From positions 6,181,680-6,245,679 of the forward strand of contig CAWAHF010000004.1 of assembly GCA_963781805.1 (NCBI GenBank): DNA of 64,000 nt, given 5' to 3'. Shown piece by piece: positions 26,648 to 36,434 of the stretch. The translations under genes were made by a program, and so were the position numbers. This DNA comes from JAFGPL01 sp963781805 (GTDB lineage Bacteria > Bacteroidota > Bacteroidia > Bacteroidales > UBA10428). How positions within the stretch are numbered: the first letter of the stretch is position 1; every line of letters begins with the position of its first letter. The notes below the pieces were generated by a model that was not told where the DNA came from, made no database searches, and was given only the letters and a program-made list of their open reading frames with translations.

Positions 26648-27277
26648 ATGAAGAAACTAGTCGTCCTTTTATTTTTGATGATTGCATTTATTAGTCAGGG
26701 ATACACACAAATTAAACTGGGCATAAAAGGGGGTGTTAACTGGAACTATGTAAAGGCTGATGATATACTAATAAATAATAGGAAAACACTACTGACGATT
26801 CCTTCAAAAGCCAATATGGGGTATCATATCGGATTTGTTTCACAAATAAGACTTTTTAATCTTTTCGTGCAGCCTGAACTTTTATTTTCAACAAATAAAA
26901 ATGATGTGATTTTAAAAGATGCTATAACACCAACGATTACGAAAGGGTTCGCAGAACAGCGAACTTACAGACTGGATATTCCGGTAATGATTGGAATTAG
27001 GATTAAATCGCTCAAGGTAGAGGCTGGTCCTATCGGGACTATTTTTCTGGGACAGAAATCGGACCTGATTGATATAACAGATTTTAATCAAAAATATAAA
27101 ACCGCTACTTTTGGCTACCAGGCTGGTATTGGATTTGGATTTTCAAAAATCACCCTTGACTTCAAATATGAAGGTAACCTAAGCAAATTTGGCGACAAAT
27201 TATCAATAGACAATCAAACCTATAGTTTTGATCAGCGTTCAAATCAGCTGGTCTTTGGTATCGGCATATTTTTTTAA
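26648..27277 (+). CDS. outer-membrane beta-barrel protein (porin-family, OMP_b-brl_2 type)
   Basis: A signal peptide (MKKLVVLLFLMIAFISQGYT) is followed by IKLGIKGGVNWNY, the usual first strand of PF13568-type barrels, and the protein ends in strands FDQRSNQLVFGIGIFF with a terminal Phe. At 209 aa it would form an eight- to ten-stranded barrel. No plug or binding domain is present. Its role is unknown. It stands alone between divergent and downstream genes. Confidence 0.85.
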   Translation: MKKLVVLLFLMIAFISQGYTQIKLGIKGGVNWNYVKADDILINNRKTLLTIPSKANMGYHIGFVSQIRLFNLFVQPELLFSTNKNDVILKDAITPTITKGFAEQRTYRLDIPVMIGIRIKSLKVEAGPIGTIFLGQKSDLIDITDFNQKYKTATFGYQAGIGFGFSKITLDFKYEGNLSKFGDKLSIDNQTYSFDQRSNQLVFGIGIFF

Positions 27278-27466
27278 GCTTCTGATTTGTCTTTATTTTA
27301 GATAATACCAAGATACTTTTATTGTTATTATGGTGAATATATTTTGTTCATTGTGAATAACTATTGTATTTTTTTTTACCGGGAATGGAACCAGTTTTAT
27401 ACATTTATCGTATTAGTTTAAATATTTCCAATTAATAACCACTTAAACCAACATTAAAACCACATT

Positions 27467-29326
27467 ATGAAAAGATTAAGTATTATTAGCAGCATGCTAT
27501 TCTTGATTGTCAATTTAACATTCAATCAAAAGGCACCAATAAAGTATGGAAAAGTTCCTGTTGAAGACTTAGAAATGACAGTATATGAGCCAGATACAAG
27601 CGCTGCGGCTGTTATTCTGTGTGATTATGGTCATTTTAATGCAAATGTTCATGAATTTACGAGGTTGCTAAGAATCAAAATACTTAAAAAGGAAGGGTTA
27701 TCATGGGCAGATAAAGTTTTTCCAACTTCTTCAAAATCAAATATCAGAGGAATAACCTATAATCTTGAAAATGGAGAAATTGTTGAAGAAAAATTGAAAC
27801 CATCATCCATCTTTGATGAAAGAGTAAATGATGATTATTATAGAATGAGAGTGGCTATGCCAAACGTAAAAGTTGGTTCAATTATTGATTTGGAATTCAG
27901 ATTTTTTTTTCCAAGCGAATGGAATTTTCAAGATATTATTCCTGTCAGATGGAGCGAATTAGTGCTTGAGGATTCTCCATATATTCGTTTTCAAAAAAAT
28001 ATGTTTGGGTATTTTCCATTGTCTATTAGTACATCAAATCGCTGGGTAGCACAAAATGTTCCAGCTTTCAAGAAAGAACCATATATGAATTCTATTAACA
28101 ACTATATTACAAAATTTGAATTTGATATACTTGATGTTTCTATTCCAGGGTATTACAAAACCTATACTACTTCATGGGAGGCTGTTGTTAAATTACTTAA
28201 TGAAAGTGATTATTATGGTATGGCACTTCAAGGTGGTGGGTATATCAACGACATAGTAAAAGAAATTGAAGAAAAATATGAGACTCCGGAAGAAAAGTTA
28301 AAAGCTGCATTTGAAGCTGTTAAAAAAGTTAAATGGAATGAAGATGAACAATTATATGCATCTTCAACAAGCATGGGATATGTTTATAAAAAGCAAATAG
28401 GAAATTCAACAGATATCAATTTTATTCTACTTCAGCTACTTAAAAAACTCGATTTTGAAGTAAATCCCGTTATATTAAGCACACGTGATAATGGAGTGCT
28501 TTCACCTATTCATCCAAGCTTGAATAAACTAAACTATACAATTGCTCAAGTTAAGTTAAATAATAAATTCATTCTTTTGGATGCAACCGATCAATATATG
28601 CCATATTACTTATTGCCAAAAAGATGTATAAACTGGCAAGGCAGAGTCATTATGGATGAAAACTCTGCCTGGATTGAATTATCAACTCCCTATAAAGATA
28701 AAGAGTATACTGTATATGAACTATCCCTATCAGAAGATATGACATTCAGTGGTAAAATATCATATGATTACTCAGATTATGGTGCTTATGATTTTAGAGT
28801 AAATTATAAATCATTTAATAGTCAGGAGGAATACCAGGAAGATTTTTTAAACTATTATCCTGGATTAACTATCATTAATTCACAAATTGAAAACATTGAT
28901 GATTGTTATTCTCCCATAAAAGAGAATCTTGATGTTAAAATAAACAATCAGGTTAATTTTATTGATAGTGAAATTTATATAATTCCTATGTTGTATGAAC
29001 AACTTAAGGAAAATCCTTTTAAAAATAATGAGAGGAAATATCCAGTGGATTTTGCATATGAGTCTGAAAAGACATATGTTATAAAAATTACTATTCCCGA
29101 TGGATATACAGCATATAAATTACCTAAACCTGTAAATTTGAAAATTCCAGATAATGGAGGCCGGTTTATTTATAATGTTGCTGCAACTGGCAGGGATATT
29201 GTTGTTACATGCAGGATATTTATTGATAAGGCGATTTTTCTTCCGGCAGAATATCCACTTCTTAAGGAATTTTTTACCCAAATTATTAAAAAACACGCTG
29301 AACCTTTAATTATTAAAAAGATTTAA
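27467..29326 (+). CDS. DUF3857/transglutaminase-like exported protein lacking the catalytic Cys
   Basis: A signal peptide (residues 1-20) precedes a DUF3857 beta domain (about 55-240) and a transglutaminase-like domain (about 260-390), then a DUF3858-type C-terminal domain. Where active family members have a Cys (GxCxD or YGDC), this protein reads GNSTDINFILLQLL. The usual catalytic His region reads KLNYTIAQV, and only the Asp in LLDATD is kept, so it is probably not catalytic. The paralogue 29328-31250 follows after 1 bp. The two may work as a pair in the periplasm. The DNA looks A+T-richer than its neighbours, though this was not measured. Confidence 0.85.
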   Translation: MKRLSIISSMLFLIVNLTFNQKAPIKYGKVPVEDLEMTVYEPDTSAAAVILCDYGHFNANVHEFTRLLRIKILKKEGLSWADKVFPTSSKSNIRGITYNLENGEIVEEKLKPSSIFDERVNDDYYRMRVAMPNVKVGSIIDLEFRFFFPSEWNFQDIIPVRWSELVLEDSPYIRFQKNMFGYFPLSISTSNRWVAQNVPAFKKEPYMNSINNYITKFEFDILDVSIPGYYKTYTTSWEAVVKLLNESDYYGMALQGGGYINDIVKEIEEKYETPEEKLKAAFEAVKKVKWNEDEQLYASSTSMGYVYKKQIGNSTDINFILLQLLKKLDFEVNPVILSTRDNGVLSPIHPSLNKLNYTIAQVKLNNKFILLDATDQYMPYYLLPKRCINWQGRVIMDENSAWIELSTPYKDKEYTVYELSLSEDMTFSGKISYDYSDYGAYDFRVNYKSFNSQEEYQEDFLNYYPGLTIINSQIENIDDCYSPIKENLDVKINNQVNFIDSEIYIIPMLYEQLKENPFKNNERKYPVDFAYESEKTYVIKITIPDGYTAYKLPKPVNLKIPDNGGRFIYNVAATGRDIVVTCRIFIDKAIFLPAEYPLLKEFFTQIIKKHAEPLIIKKI

Positions 29327-29327
29327 G

Positions 29328-31250
29328 ATGAGATCTAATAATAAGTACAAGGCCATTGTTTTCTTTGCATTTATAATTTCATTTTATTCAATTTCTTTCA
29401 CTCAAGAGGCTGAGTATAAAGTATCGGATATACCTGATGTACTAAAAAAAAATGCAAAAGCGGTTATAAGAAAAAATGAAGTTGAAATTATAGTAAAATC
29501 GTCTAAAGGTGCAGTTATGAATGTAACATTTGCTATTACCGTCTTAAATGAGAACGGGATAGATAATTGTTACTTTGTCCAGTATTATGATAAATTCATA
29601 AAAGTAAATAGCATTAAAGCAATAGTCTATGATGCAAATGGTAAAAAAATCAGAAGAATACCCGGTGATGAAATAATCGATCATAGCGCAATATCAGGAT
29701 ATTCAATCTATGAAGATAACAGGGTGAAATTAATCGATCCTCGTGTGAGAACAGTGCCATTTACCTTTGAATATTCTTTTTCAATAAACTTTAATGGATT
29801 ATTGCATTTTCCTGAATGGTCATATTATGATGATTATAATGTTTCTGTTGAAAGTGAAAGCATGAAAGTAGTTGTACCTAAATCTTATAAATTCAGATAT
29901 TTAGAAAGGAATCTCACCAAAAATGATCTTTGTAAACTGGAAAATGATGAGAATACAACTTATTTCTGGAAAGCAGAGAATTTGCCGGCATTGAAAGAAG
30001 AACCGTATAGTTTACCCCTGGAAGAATATACCCCTGTTGTATATATGGCTCCATCAGATTTTGAAATCAATAATTATTCGGGCAATTGTGAAACATGGAA
30101 AAATTTTGGTATCTGGATTAAACAATTGAACAAAGATCGTGATGATTTGCCTATAGAAACTCAAAAACAGGTAAAAGAATTGGTAAAAGATATGGAAAAT
30201 GATTTTGATAAAATACAAGCAATTTATTCTTATCTACAGAATAAGACCAGATATGTTAGTATTCAGGTCGGAATTGGTGGATGGCAACCATTTGAAGCAT
30301 CTGTAGTTGATAAAATGTCTTATGGTGATTGTAAAGCTCTAACAAATTATATGAAATCATTGTTGGATGTGGTTGGAATAAAATCAAATTATTGTCTTGT
30401 AAGAGCTGGAGCTGATGCTTCAAATATGATCAAAGATTTTTCCAGTACTCAGTTTAACCATGCTTTCCTATGTATTCCTGCTAAAGAAGATACGGTGTGG
30501 CTGGAATGTACTAGTCAAATACTGCCATGTGGATATATTGGAACTTTTACTGATGATAGAGATGTACTTCTAATTGATGTAGATGGAGGGAAGGTAGTTC
30601 ATACAAAAGTTTATTCAGCAGAAGACAATGTTAAATCAAGCAAAATTTTTGTAGATCTTTATAATGATGGGAATGCCGCTGTGAATGCCTCTATTAAATA
30701 TAAAGGATTATTTTATGATGACATCATTCGTTTAATTCTAAGCGATGATGCAGATAAGAAAAAGCAATTATATAATCGGATTAAAATTTCCAATTTTGAA
30801 TTAATAAATTTTAGCCATGAAGTAATTAAAGATCAAATCCCATTGGTCAAAGAAAATCTTGATTTACTTGTAAGAAACCTAGGTACATTTATGGGTGACA
30901 GAATGATGCTTAATCTTAATCTAATGAATAAAAAAAGTGAAATACCTAAAAGAATATCGGACAGAAAATCAGATATTTTTATTCGGAGATCACGAACTGA
31001 AATTGATACAATTGTTTATAAAATTCCTGCTCTTTTTACTGTAAATAAAGTTCCATCACCAATAGAAATTAGTTCAAAATTTGGTGTTTATAAAATGCAG
31101 GCAGAGTTAGCTGATAATAAGCTTTATTACATACGCTCATTTACTGTCGATAAAGGTATTTATCCTGCAACTGATTATGAAAAATTTGTCACTTTCTATG
31201 AGTCTATTCTAAATGAAGATCTTACCAAAATTATTCTAACAAAGAAATAA
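29328..31250 (+). CDS. DUF3857/transglutaminase-like exported protein with intact triad
   Basis: A second, longer paralogue (640 aa) with signal peptide, DUF3857 domain (about residues 60-260), transglutaminase-like core and DUF3858-type end. Here the nucleophile is present in SYGDCKALTNYM (near residue 336), followed by His in FNHAFLCIP (near 381) and an acidic residue in VWLECTSQ, where Glu replaces the usual Asp. It is therefore likely to be the active member of the pair, cleaving or cross-linking peptides in the periplasm, by family inference. It starts 1 bp after the previous gene, so translation is probably coupled. Confidence 0.88.
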   Translation: MRSNNKYKAIVFFAFIISFYSISFTQEAEYKVSDIPDVLKKNAKAVIRKNEVEIIVKSSKGAVMNVTFAITVLNENGIDNCYFVQYYDKFIKVNSIKAIVYDANGKKIRRIPGDEIIDHSAISGYSIYEDNRVKLIDPRVRTVPFTFEYSFSINFNGLLHFPEWSYYDDYNVSVESESMKVVVPKSYKFRYLERNLTKNDLCKLENDENTTYFWKAENLPALKEEPYSLPLEEYTPVVYMAPSDFEINNYSGNCETWKNFGIWIKQLNKDRDDLPIETQKQVKELVKDMENDFDKIQAIYSYLQNKTRYVSIQVGIGGWQPFEASVVDKMSYGDCKALTNYMKSLLDVVGIKSNYCLVRAGADASNMIKDFSSTQFNHAFLCIPAKEDTVWLECTSQILPCGYIGTFTDDRDVLLIDVDGGKVVHTKVYSAEDNVKSSKIFVDLYNDGNAAVNASIKYKGLFYDDIIRLILSDDADKKKQLYNRIKISNFELINFSHEVIKDQIPLVKENLDLLVRNLGTFMGDRMMLNLNLMNKKSEIPKRISDRKSDIFIRRSRTEIDTIVYKIPALFTVNKVPSPIEISSKFGVYKMQAELADNKLYYIRSFTVDKGIYPATDYEKFVTFYESILNEDLTKIILTKK

Positions 31251-31429
31251 TCAGAAGAAGCGAAAGAAACCGCGGTATATTTCCAAATACAGAATAAAAT
31301 CATATGATTGATTATTACAGGCAAATAGCAAAAGCTGATAAGGAACAATTGGTTCTTGTGAAGAAATAAAGTTTTGGGAGAAGTTATTGTTGGACCAACC
31401 GAAGTATTTTATTTTGCTTGAAGAGATAA

Positions 31430-31474
31430 AGGAGTTCTCACTGAAATAAATTTTACAAAACAGTGAAAACTCCT
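31430..31474. repeat. inverted repeat downstream of the DUF3857 pair
   Basis: AGGAGTTCTCACTG (31430-31443) and CAGTGAAAACTCCT (31461-31474) pair with one mismatch. The 31251-31510 interval around it has no gene. It could end the DUF3857 transcript or that of the convergent LiaF-like gene, but it lacks a T-run. Confidence 0.5.
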
Positions 31475-31510
31475 GATGATATATGATCAGATGCTACTTT
31501 CTGTTTCCGG

Positions 31511-32041
31511 TTACCTCTTCTTAAAAATAGTCTGACCGAAGACTGTCGAGGTTTCTATGTAAATAGCGGGTTTCCCGTTCGGGGTATACTCAAAAGTCCC
31601 GAAGGAAGTAGTATTGCCATCCGGAAGTTTGGTGCCGGCAAAAGCCGAAGTAGATTTGACTTTGATTGGGATACTATCAGTATAGATTATATCGCTGCTT
31701 CCGAATATGGTATTGAGTTTGACATGAATCGTCTGACTATCCGTAAAATTATAGTTCCTTAGATCTAAAATACCATGACCGAATATCACGTTGTATTCCA
31801 TTCCGTCCGAAATATTCAGGATAGTCCTTTGTCCAAAGAATAAGGCGTTTTCAGTATGATTATGTTCAAAAATTTTAAAATCTTTACCTACAAATATTTT
31901 AATTCCCAGATAGATAAAGAATAGTGCAACTACTATCCTGATCATTGGGAAATCAACATTAAATGCTACTTTTAATATAAAGCTAAGTCCCAAAAGGACG
32001 AGGAATATTCCCCAAAAAATGCTCCAATTCATTGTTTTCAT
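31511..32041 (-). CDS. LiaF-like membrane protein
   Basis: The 176-aa protein has two to three N-terminal membrane helices (IFWGIFLVLLGLSFIL, IRIVVALFFIYLGIKIFVG). A C-terminal beta-rich region follows (ALFFGQRTILNIS, NVIFGHGILDLRNYNF, NTIFGSSDIIYTDS, STVFGQTIF) whose repeated FG-strand pattern is typical of the LiaF/DUF2154 C-terminal domain. Relatives sense or dampen cell-envelope stress in Firmicutes; in Bacteroidota the role is not established. No partner kinase is adjacent. It stands alone, divergent from the lipocalin gene. Confidence 0.75.
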   Translation of the reverse strand: MKTMNWSIFWGIFLVLLGLSFILKVAFNVDFPMIRIVVALFFIYLGIKIFVGKDFKIFEHNHTENALFFGQRTILNISDGMEYNVIFGHGILDLRNYNFTDSQTIHVKLNTIFGSSDIIYTDSIPIKVKSTSAFAGTKLPDGNTTSFGTFEYTPNGKPAIYIETSTVFGQTIFKKR

Positions 32042-32248
32042 TTTTAAGTTAAATAATTATGCATCAAAGGTATGAATACAATTTGTCTGGACGACGAGAT
32101 TTTCGGTTAATGGCTGAATTATTTCGGTAAATCAAGGGAAATAAAAGTCAATTAATCTCCGTAACAAAAAATAAAAGCAGATTTCGCACCTATTGTTCAA
32201 CTTTTTTCAATAATATTTAACTACCTTTAGTATGCTAAAATTGTATGA

Positions 32249-32785
32249 ATGAATAATATGTATATACTTTTATGCTTACTTTTATTTATGAATTGCACGA
32301 ATACTCAACCTGGTGAAAAATTAGATACTTCGGTAGTCAACCGGGTTGACCTCAATAGGTTTATCGGAAAGTGGTACGAGATCGCCCGGTTTCCTCACTC
32401 ATTTGAAAAAGACCTGGTCGGGGTTACTGCAACATATTCCTTTCGTAAAGATGGAAAAATTCGGGTTCTTAATCAGGGTTTTAAAAATAGTCTTGATGGA
32501 AAATTGAAACGCGCCGTTGGAAAAGCTAAAGTACCTAATCAGGATGAGCCGGGAAAACTGAAAGTATCCTTCTTTTGGTTTTTTTATGCGGATTATTTAA
32601 TTCTTGAACTGGATGAAGAAAATTATCAGTTTGCATTAATTGGCAGTTCTTCAGATAATTATCTCTGGATACTTTGCCGGACTCCTCAAATGTCTTCTGA
32701 TAACTATAATATGCTGTTGAAAAAAGCTGAAAACCGGGGTTATGATATTTCCAGGTTGATGAAAGTACTTCAAAAGGAGGAATAG
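32249..32785 (+). CDS. blc: outer-membrane lipocalin (Blc family lipoprotein)
   Basis: The lipoprotein signal ends at the lipobox LFMNC (Cys near residue 16). The lipocalin signature FIGKWYEIARFPHSFEKDL with its G-x-W motif (residues 39-57) and the second conserved region ADYLILELDEENYQFALIGS are present, ending in YLWILCRTP. The 178-aa length is typical of Blc, which carries lysophospholipids or fatty acids at the outer membrane. It is a single gene. Confidence 0.92.
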   Translation: MNNMYILLCLLLFMNCTNTQPGEKLDTSVVNRVDLNRFIGKWYEIARFPHSFEKDLVGVTATYSFRKDGKIRVLNQGFKNSLDGKLKRAVGKAKVPNQDEPGKLKVSFFWFFYADYLILELDEENYQFALIGSSSDNYLWILCRTPQMSSDNYNMLLKKAENRGYDISRLMKVLQKEE

Positions 32786-32812
32786 TAGCCGATTATAATG
32801 AATCTTAAAAAT

Positions 32813-32820
32813 TATATTTG
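32813..32820 (+). promoter_or_regulatory. -7 box upstream of the propeller-SpoIIE gene
   Basis: TATATTTG is an exact TAnnTTTG match. It lies about 100 bp before the ATG at 32919. Confidence 0.4.
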
Positions 32821-32918
32821 CTGAATTCCCGGGATAAAAGATGAATCAAATCTGCATTTATTTGTATTTTAGTAAACCTATAATTTATTATATTTACATT
32901 CCGACCAAACCAGTTTCT

Positions 32919-35900
32919 ATGAGATTTTTAAGAATAACTGTAACCCTCTTACTTCTACTGATAATTAATCTCGCACAAGCTCAAAAACTTCCCTTTAGAA
33001 ATTACACCATCAATGATGGATTGCCTTCAAATTTTATTTTAGATATATGTCAGGATACAGAAGGGTATATGTGGTTTGCCACCCAGCTTGGGGTATCCAG
33101 GTTTGATGGTTATAAATTTGAGAACTTTGGAATTGATAAAGGATTACCATCCAATGATGTTCGTTGTATTTATCCTGATTCTGAAGGGAACATTTGGTTT
33201 GGAACCTATGGAGGAGGAATAGCATGTTTTAAAAATGATATTTTCAGGAATTTTACAACTTCTGATGGTTTAATTGATACTCATATCAGTTTTATATTTG
33301 AGGATTCTTCGGGTGGTATATGGGCCGATTCGCAGAAAGGTATTTCAAGAATATTTAATGGTAGCTTAGAGAATTATACCAAATCTAATGGTCTTGTTGA
33401 TAATCAGTTGGTATGCAGGTATATTGATAGTAAAAACAGAATCTGGTTAGGAACTGCAAGAGGATATTCAGAACTTACTGTTGGCAATACAGGTGTTAGA
33501 TTTATTGGACATGGCCTGGAATCTGAAATTATTATGAATATTGCAGAGGATGACGAAGGATCAATATGGTTTGCAACACAGGAGAGTGGTATTTTTAAAT
33601 TAGCCAAAGATATTAACAATCCGGTATCAATAAGAAATCCATATTCGGATATTATTCTTTGCATCGAAAATGATCATGAAGGAAATCTATGGTTTGGTAC
33701 ATACGAGCAGGGAGCATTTAAATATAATTTAAAGCATAACAAATTTAAATTTGTTGATGAAACGAGAAATCAAACTATACGAAAAATTGTAACCGACAGG
33801 AGTGGAAGACTATGGTTGGTAACGATTAAAGAGGGAATATTTTTATTGGAAGATAACCAGATAAGGCAAATTAAAACGATTAATAATCTTTTAGACAATT
33901 CTGTTCTTTCAGTCAAAGTAGATATTGAGGGAAATGTTTGGTTAGGGACTATTGGTGGTGTATCGAAATTTAGTAAGATACCTTTTGAAATGTATACGGA
34001 GCAATTCGGATTGCCTCAGAAAGAAGTAATTACAGTACTTTCAGATTCAAAAGGAGGGATATGGGTAGGTTCCTATAGTGGTCTGGCAAAACTTTCACCA
34101 GGTGAAGAAAAATTCCGGACATTTGATATAAATAATCCTGTTTCAAATGAAATTTACAGTATTTACGAAGATAAATCAAACAATATCTGGTTAGGCACCT
34201 ACATGGGTATTACAAGATATGCCGATAATGAGTTTAAATTAATCAAAGATATTATTTGGAATTTAGGCGGTGAAGCTGATAATATTGCAATGGATTTCAT
34301 TGAAGACTCAAACAATACTCTCTGGATTGCAAATGGTTCAGGAGTGTGTAAATATGCAAATAATAGATTTTATAATTATACTGTCGATAGCGGTTTGTCA
34401 GGCAACCAAACGAATGCACTGGCGATTGATACAACTGGTAATTTATGGATAGCTACCTCAAATGGAGTAACTCTTTATAATCACACCAATTTTAGTGTAA
34501 TCAGTACGAATAATGGAATGTCCAATAATATCTGTCATGATATATGCGTGGATGCTGAGAATAAAGTTTGGGTTGCCACAGATAATGGATTGAATAGAAT
34601 TACATGGAATGGTGAAGTACAAGCAATTAAAAATTATTCAACGGAAAATGGGTTGGCTTCCAATGCAATTCTGTTTGTTACTACCGACCATAAAAATAAT
34701 CTTTGGATAGGACATGGCAAAGGGCTTAACAGGATGGATTTGTCTAGCGGCCGGATATATTACTATGGCGCAATGGAAGGATTTACTCCGCTTGAGTGCT
34801 ATGAAAGATCAGTTTCTGTCGATAAAAATAACGATGTTTGGATTGGTACAGGGAACGGTCTTGTTAAGTACATCTCAAAATATGATACAGCTTCAGGAAT
34901 TAAACCAAGAACTTACATAAAAAAAGTTGATCTCTTTAATGACACTACAGATATTTTAGCCTATGCTGATGGGATAGACTCAGTAACCGGTTTGCCCGAA
35001 CATCTTATACTTCCTTATAACAAATGCAATTTAGTGTTTGAATATGTAGGTTTACATTATGCTATTCCCGAAAAAAACCATTATAAATATATGTTAAAGG
35101 GGTATGACGAAAGATGGTCAGAAATTACAGGCAAAACCATTACCGATCCTTATAGAAAAATACCTCCCGGAAACTATACTTTTTTATTGCTCGCTGCAAA
35201 CAGTGATGATGAGTGGATTGATAACCCTGTTACATTCAACTTTTCCATTAAACCTCCCTTCTGGAAAACACCTTGGGCATATGCTGTCGAAATAATTCTT
35301 ATTTTGGCTATTTTTTATACGATTGTCAGGTTAAGAGAGCGTAAATTGCAGCAGGATAAACGAATTCTTGCGCAAAAAGTCAAAGAAAGAACCATCGAGA
35401 TCGAGCAGCAGCGGGATCAGATAGCGATGCAAAACAGGGAGATTACTTCAAGTATTATGTATGCAAAGCGGATTCAATCGGCTGTGTTACCTTCTGAAGA
35501 TTTGTTGAAGAAACTTATTCCTAATCATTTTATTCTCTTTAAGCCAAGGGATATTGTCAGTGGAGATTTTTACTGGGTTACCGAAAAGGAAAATAAAATC
35601 ATATTAGTTGCATCCGATTGCACAGGACATGGTGTTCCGGGAGCATTTATGAGCATGCTGGGCGTATCTTTGTTAAATGAAATCGTTACTAACCAAACAA
35701 AACTTTCTGCGTGTGAAATTTTAAATCTGCTGCGGGATAATGTTAAAAAAACGCTATCTCAAAAAGGCCGGCAGGATGAAACCAAAGATGGAATGGACCT
35801 TGTACTATGTATCTTCGATTTCAACCTAATGAAAGTCCAGTTTGCCGGAGCGTATAATCCGCTATGGATAATACGAGATGATGAGCTGTTAGTTTATAAA

Positions 35901-36191
35901 GGAGATAAGATGCCAATTGGTATTTATGTTGGGGCAGAAAAGTCCTTTGTCTGCAATGATATTGACTTGAAAAAAAATGATGTCATCTATATGTTTTCTG
36001 ACGGCTATGCGGATCAGTTTGGCGGACCGGAAGAAAAAAAGTTTAAATCGGGTACCTTGAAAGAATTATTGCTTCAAATCTATAAAAAACCTCTTTCCGA
36101 ACAAAAAGTCATCCTCGACAGAACACATGAAGAATGGAAGGGTGAACAACAACAGATTGATGATATCATGATTATCGGTGTTAAAATTTAG
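32919..36191 (+). CDS. two-component propeller sensor with SpoIIE-type phosphatase output
   Basis: The ATG at 32919 gives 1090 aa beginning with a clean signal peptide (MRFLRITVTLLLLLIINLAQ); an earlier ATG at 32841 would add 26 residues that spoil it. Reg_prop repeats (DxxGNxWFGT) build two propellers to about residue 700, followed by a Y_Y_Y domain, a transmembrane helix (PWAYAVEIILILAIFYTIV), a coiled coil and a PP2C/SpoIIE domain. The last has its metal motifs SGDFYWV and ASDCTGHGVPGAFMSM, and ends in DDIMIIGVKI. It should dephosphorylate a Ser/Thr-phosphoprotein such as an anti-sigma antagonist when the periplasmic ligand is sensed. No partner is adjacent. Confidence 0.92.
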   Translation: MRFLRITVTLLLLLIINLAQAQKLPFRNYTINDGLPSNFILDICQDTEGYMWFATQLGVSRFDGYKFENFGIDKGLPSNDVRCIYPDSEGNIWFGTYGGGIACFKNDIFRNFTTSDGLIDTHISFIFEDSSGGIWADSQKGISRIFNGSLENYTKSNGLVDNQLVCRYIDSKNRIWLGTARGYSELTVGNTGVRFIGHGLESEIIMNIAEDDEGSIWFATQESGIFKLAKDINNPVSIRNPYSDIILCIENDHEGNLWFGTYEQGAFKYNLKHNKFKFVDETRNQTIRKIVTDRSGRLWLVTIKEGIFLLEDNQIRQIKTINNLLDNSVLSVKVDIEGNVWLGTIGGVSKFSKIPFEMYTEQFGLPQKEVITVLSDSKGGIWVGSYSGLAKLSPGEEKFRTFDINNPVSNEIYSIYEDKSNNIWLGTYMGITRYADNEFKLIKDIIWNLGGEADNIAMDFIEDSNNTLWIANGSGVCKYANNRFYNYTVDSGLSGNQTNALAIDTTGNLWIATSNGVTLYNHTNFSVISTNNGMSNNICHDICVDAENKVWVATDNGLNRITWNGEVQAIKNYSTENGLASNAILFVTTDHKNNLWIGHGKGLNRMDLSSGRIYYYGAMEGFTPLECYERSVSVDKNNDVWIGTGNGLVKYISKYDTASGIKPRTYIKKVDLFNDTTDILAYADGIDSVTGLPEHLILPYNKCNLVFEYVGLHYAIPEKNHYKYMLKGYDERWSEITGKTITDPYRKIPPGNYTFLLLAANSDDEWIDNPVTFNFSIKPPFWKTPWAYAVEIILILAIFYTIVRLRERKLQQDKRILAQKVKERTIEIEQQRDQIAMQNREITSSIMYAKRIQSAVLPSEDLLKKLIPNHFILFKPRDIVSGDFYWVTEKENKIILVASDCTGHGVPGAFMSMLGVSLLNEIVTNQTKLSACEILNLLRDNVKKTLSQKGRQDETKDGMDLVLCIFDFNLMKVQFAGAYNPLWIIRDDELLVYKGDKMPIGIYVGAEKSFVCNDIDLKKNDVIYMFSDGYADQFGGPEEKKFKSGTLKELLLQIYKKPLSEQKVILDRTHEEWKGEQQQIDDIMIIGVKI

Positions 36192-36434
36192 TCTCTTCTT
36201 TAGAATTCAATTTTCCTGATTATCCGGTTAATAACTTTTTGTCTTCTGAGTTGATTTTCTTTTCTTATTGATTTAATTTTAGTTCAGTTAATCAGCATCT
36301 ATTCTTATATTTTATTAGTAGTTGAGATGTTTTCGTAATCCGTAACACATACTAAAATTGATAAAATCAGTCATGAAGGTAACCTGATTTAATAATGCTC
36401 GTTTAAAATTATGTAACTCCAAAATTCAACCGCA

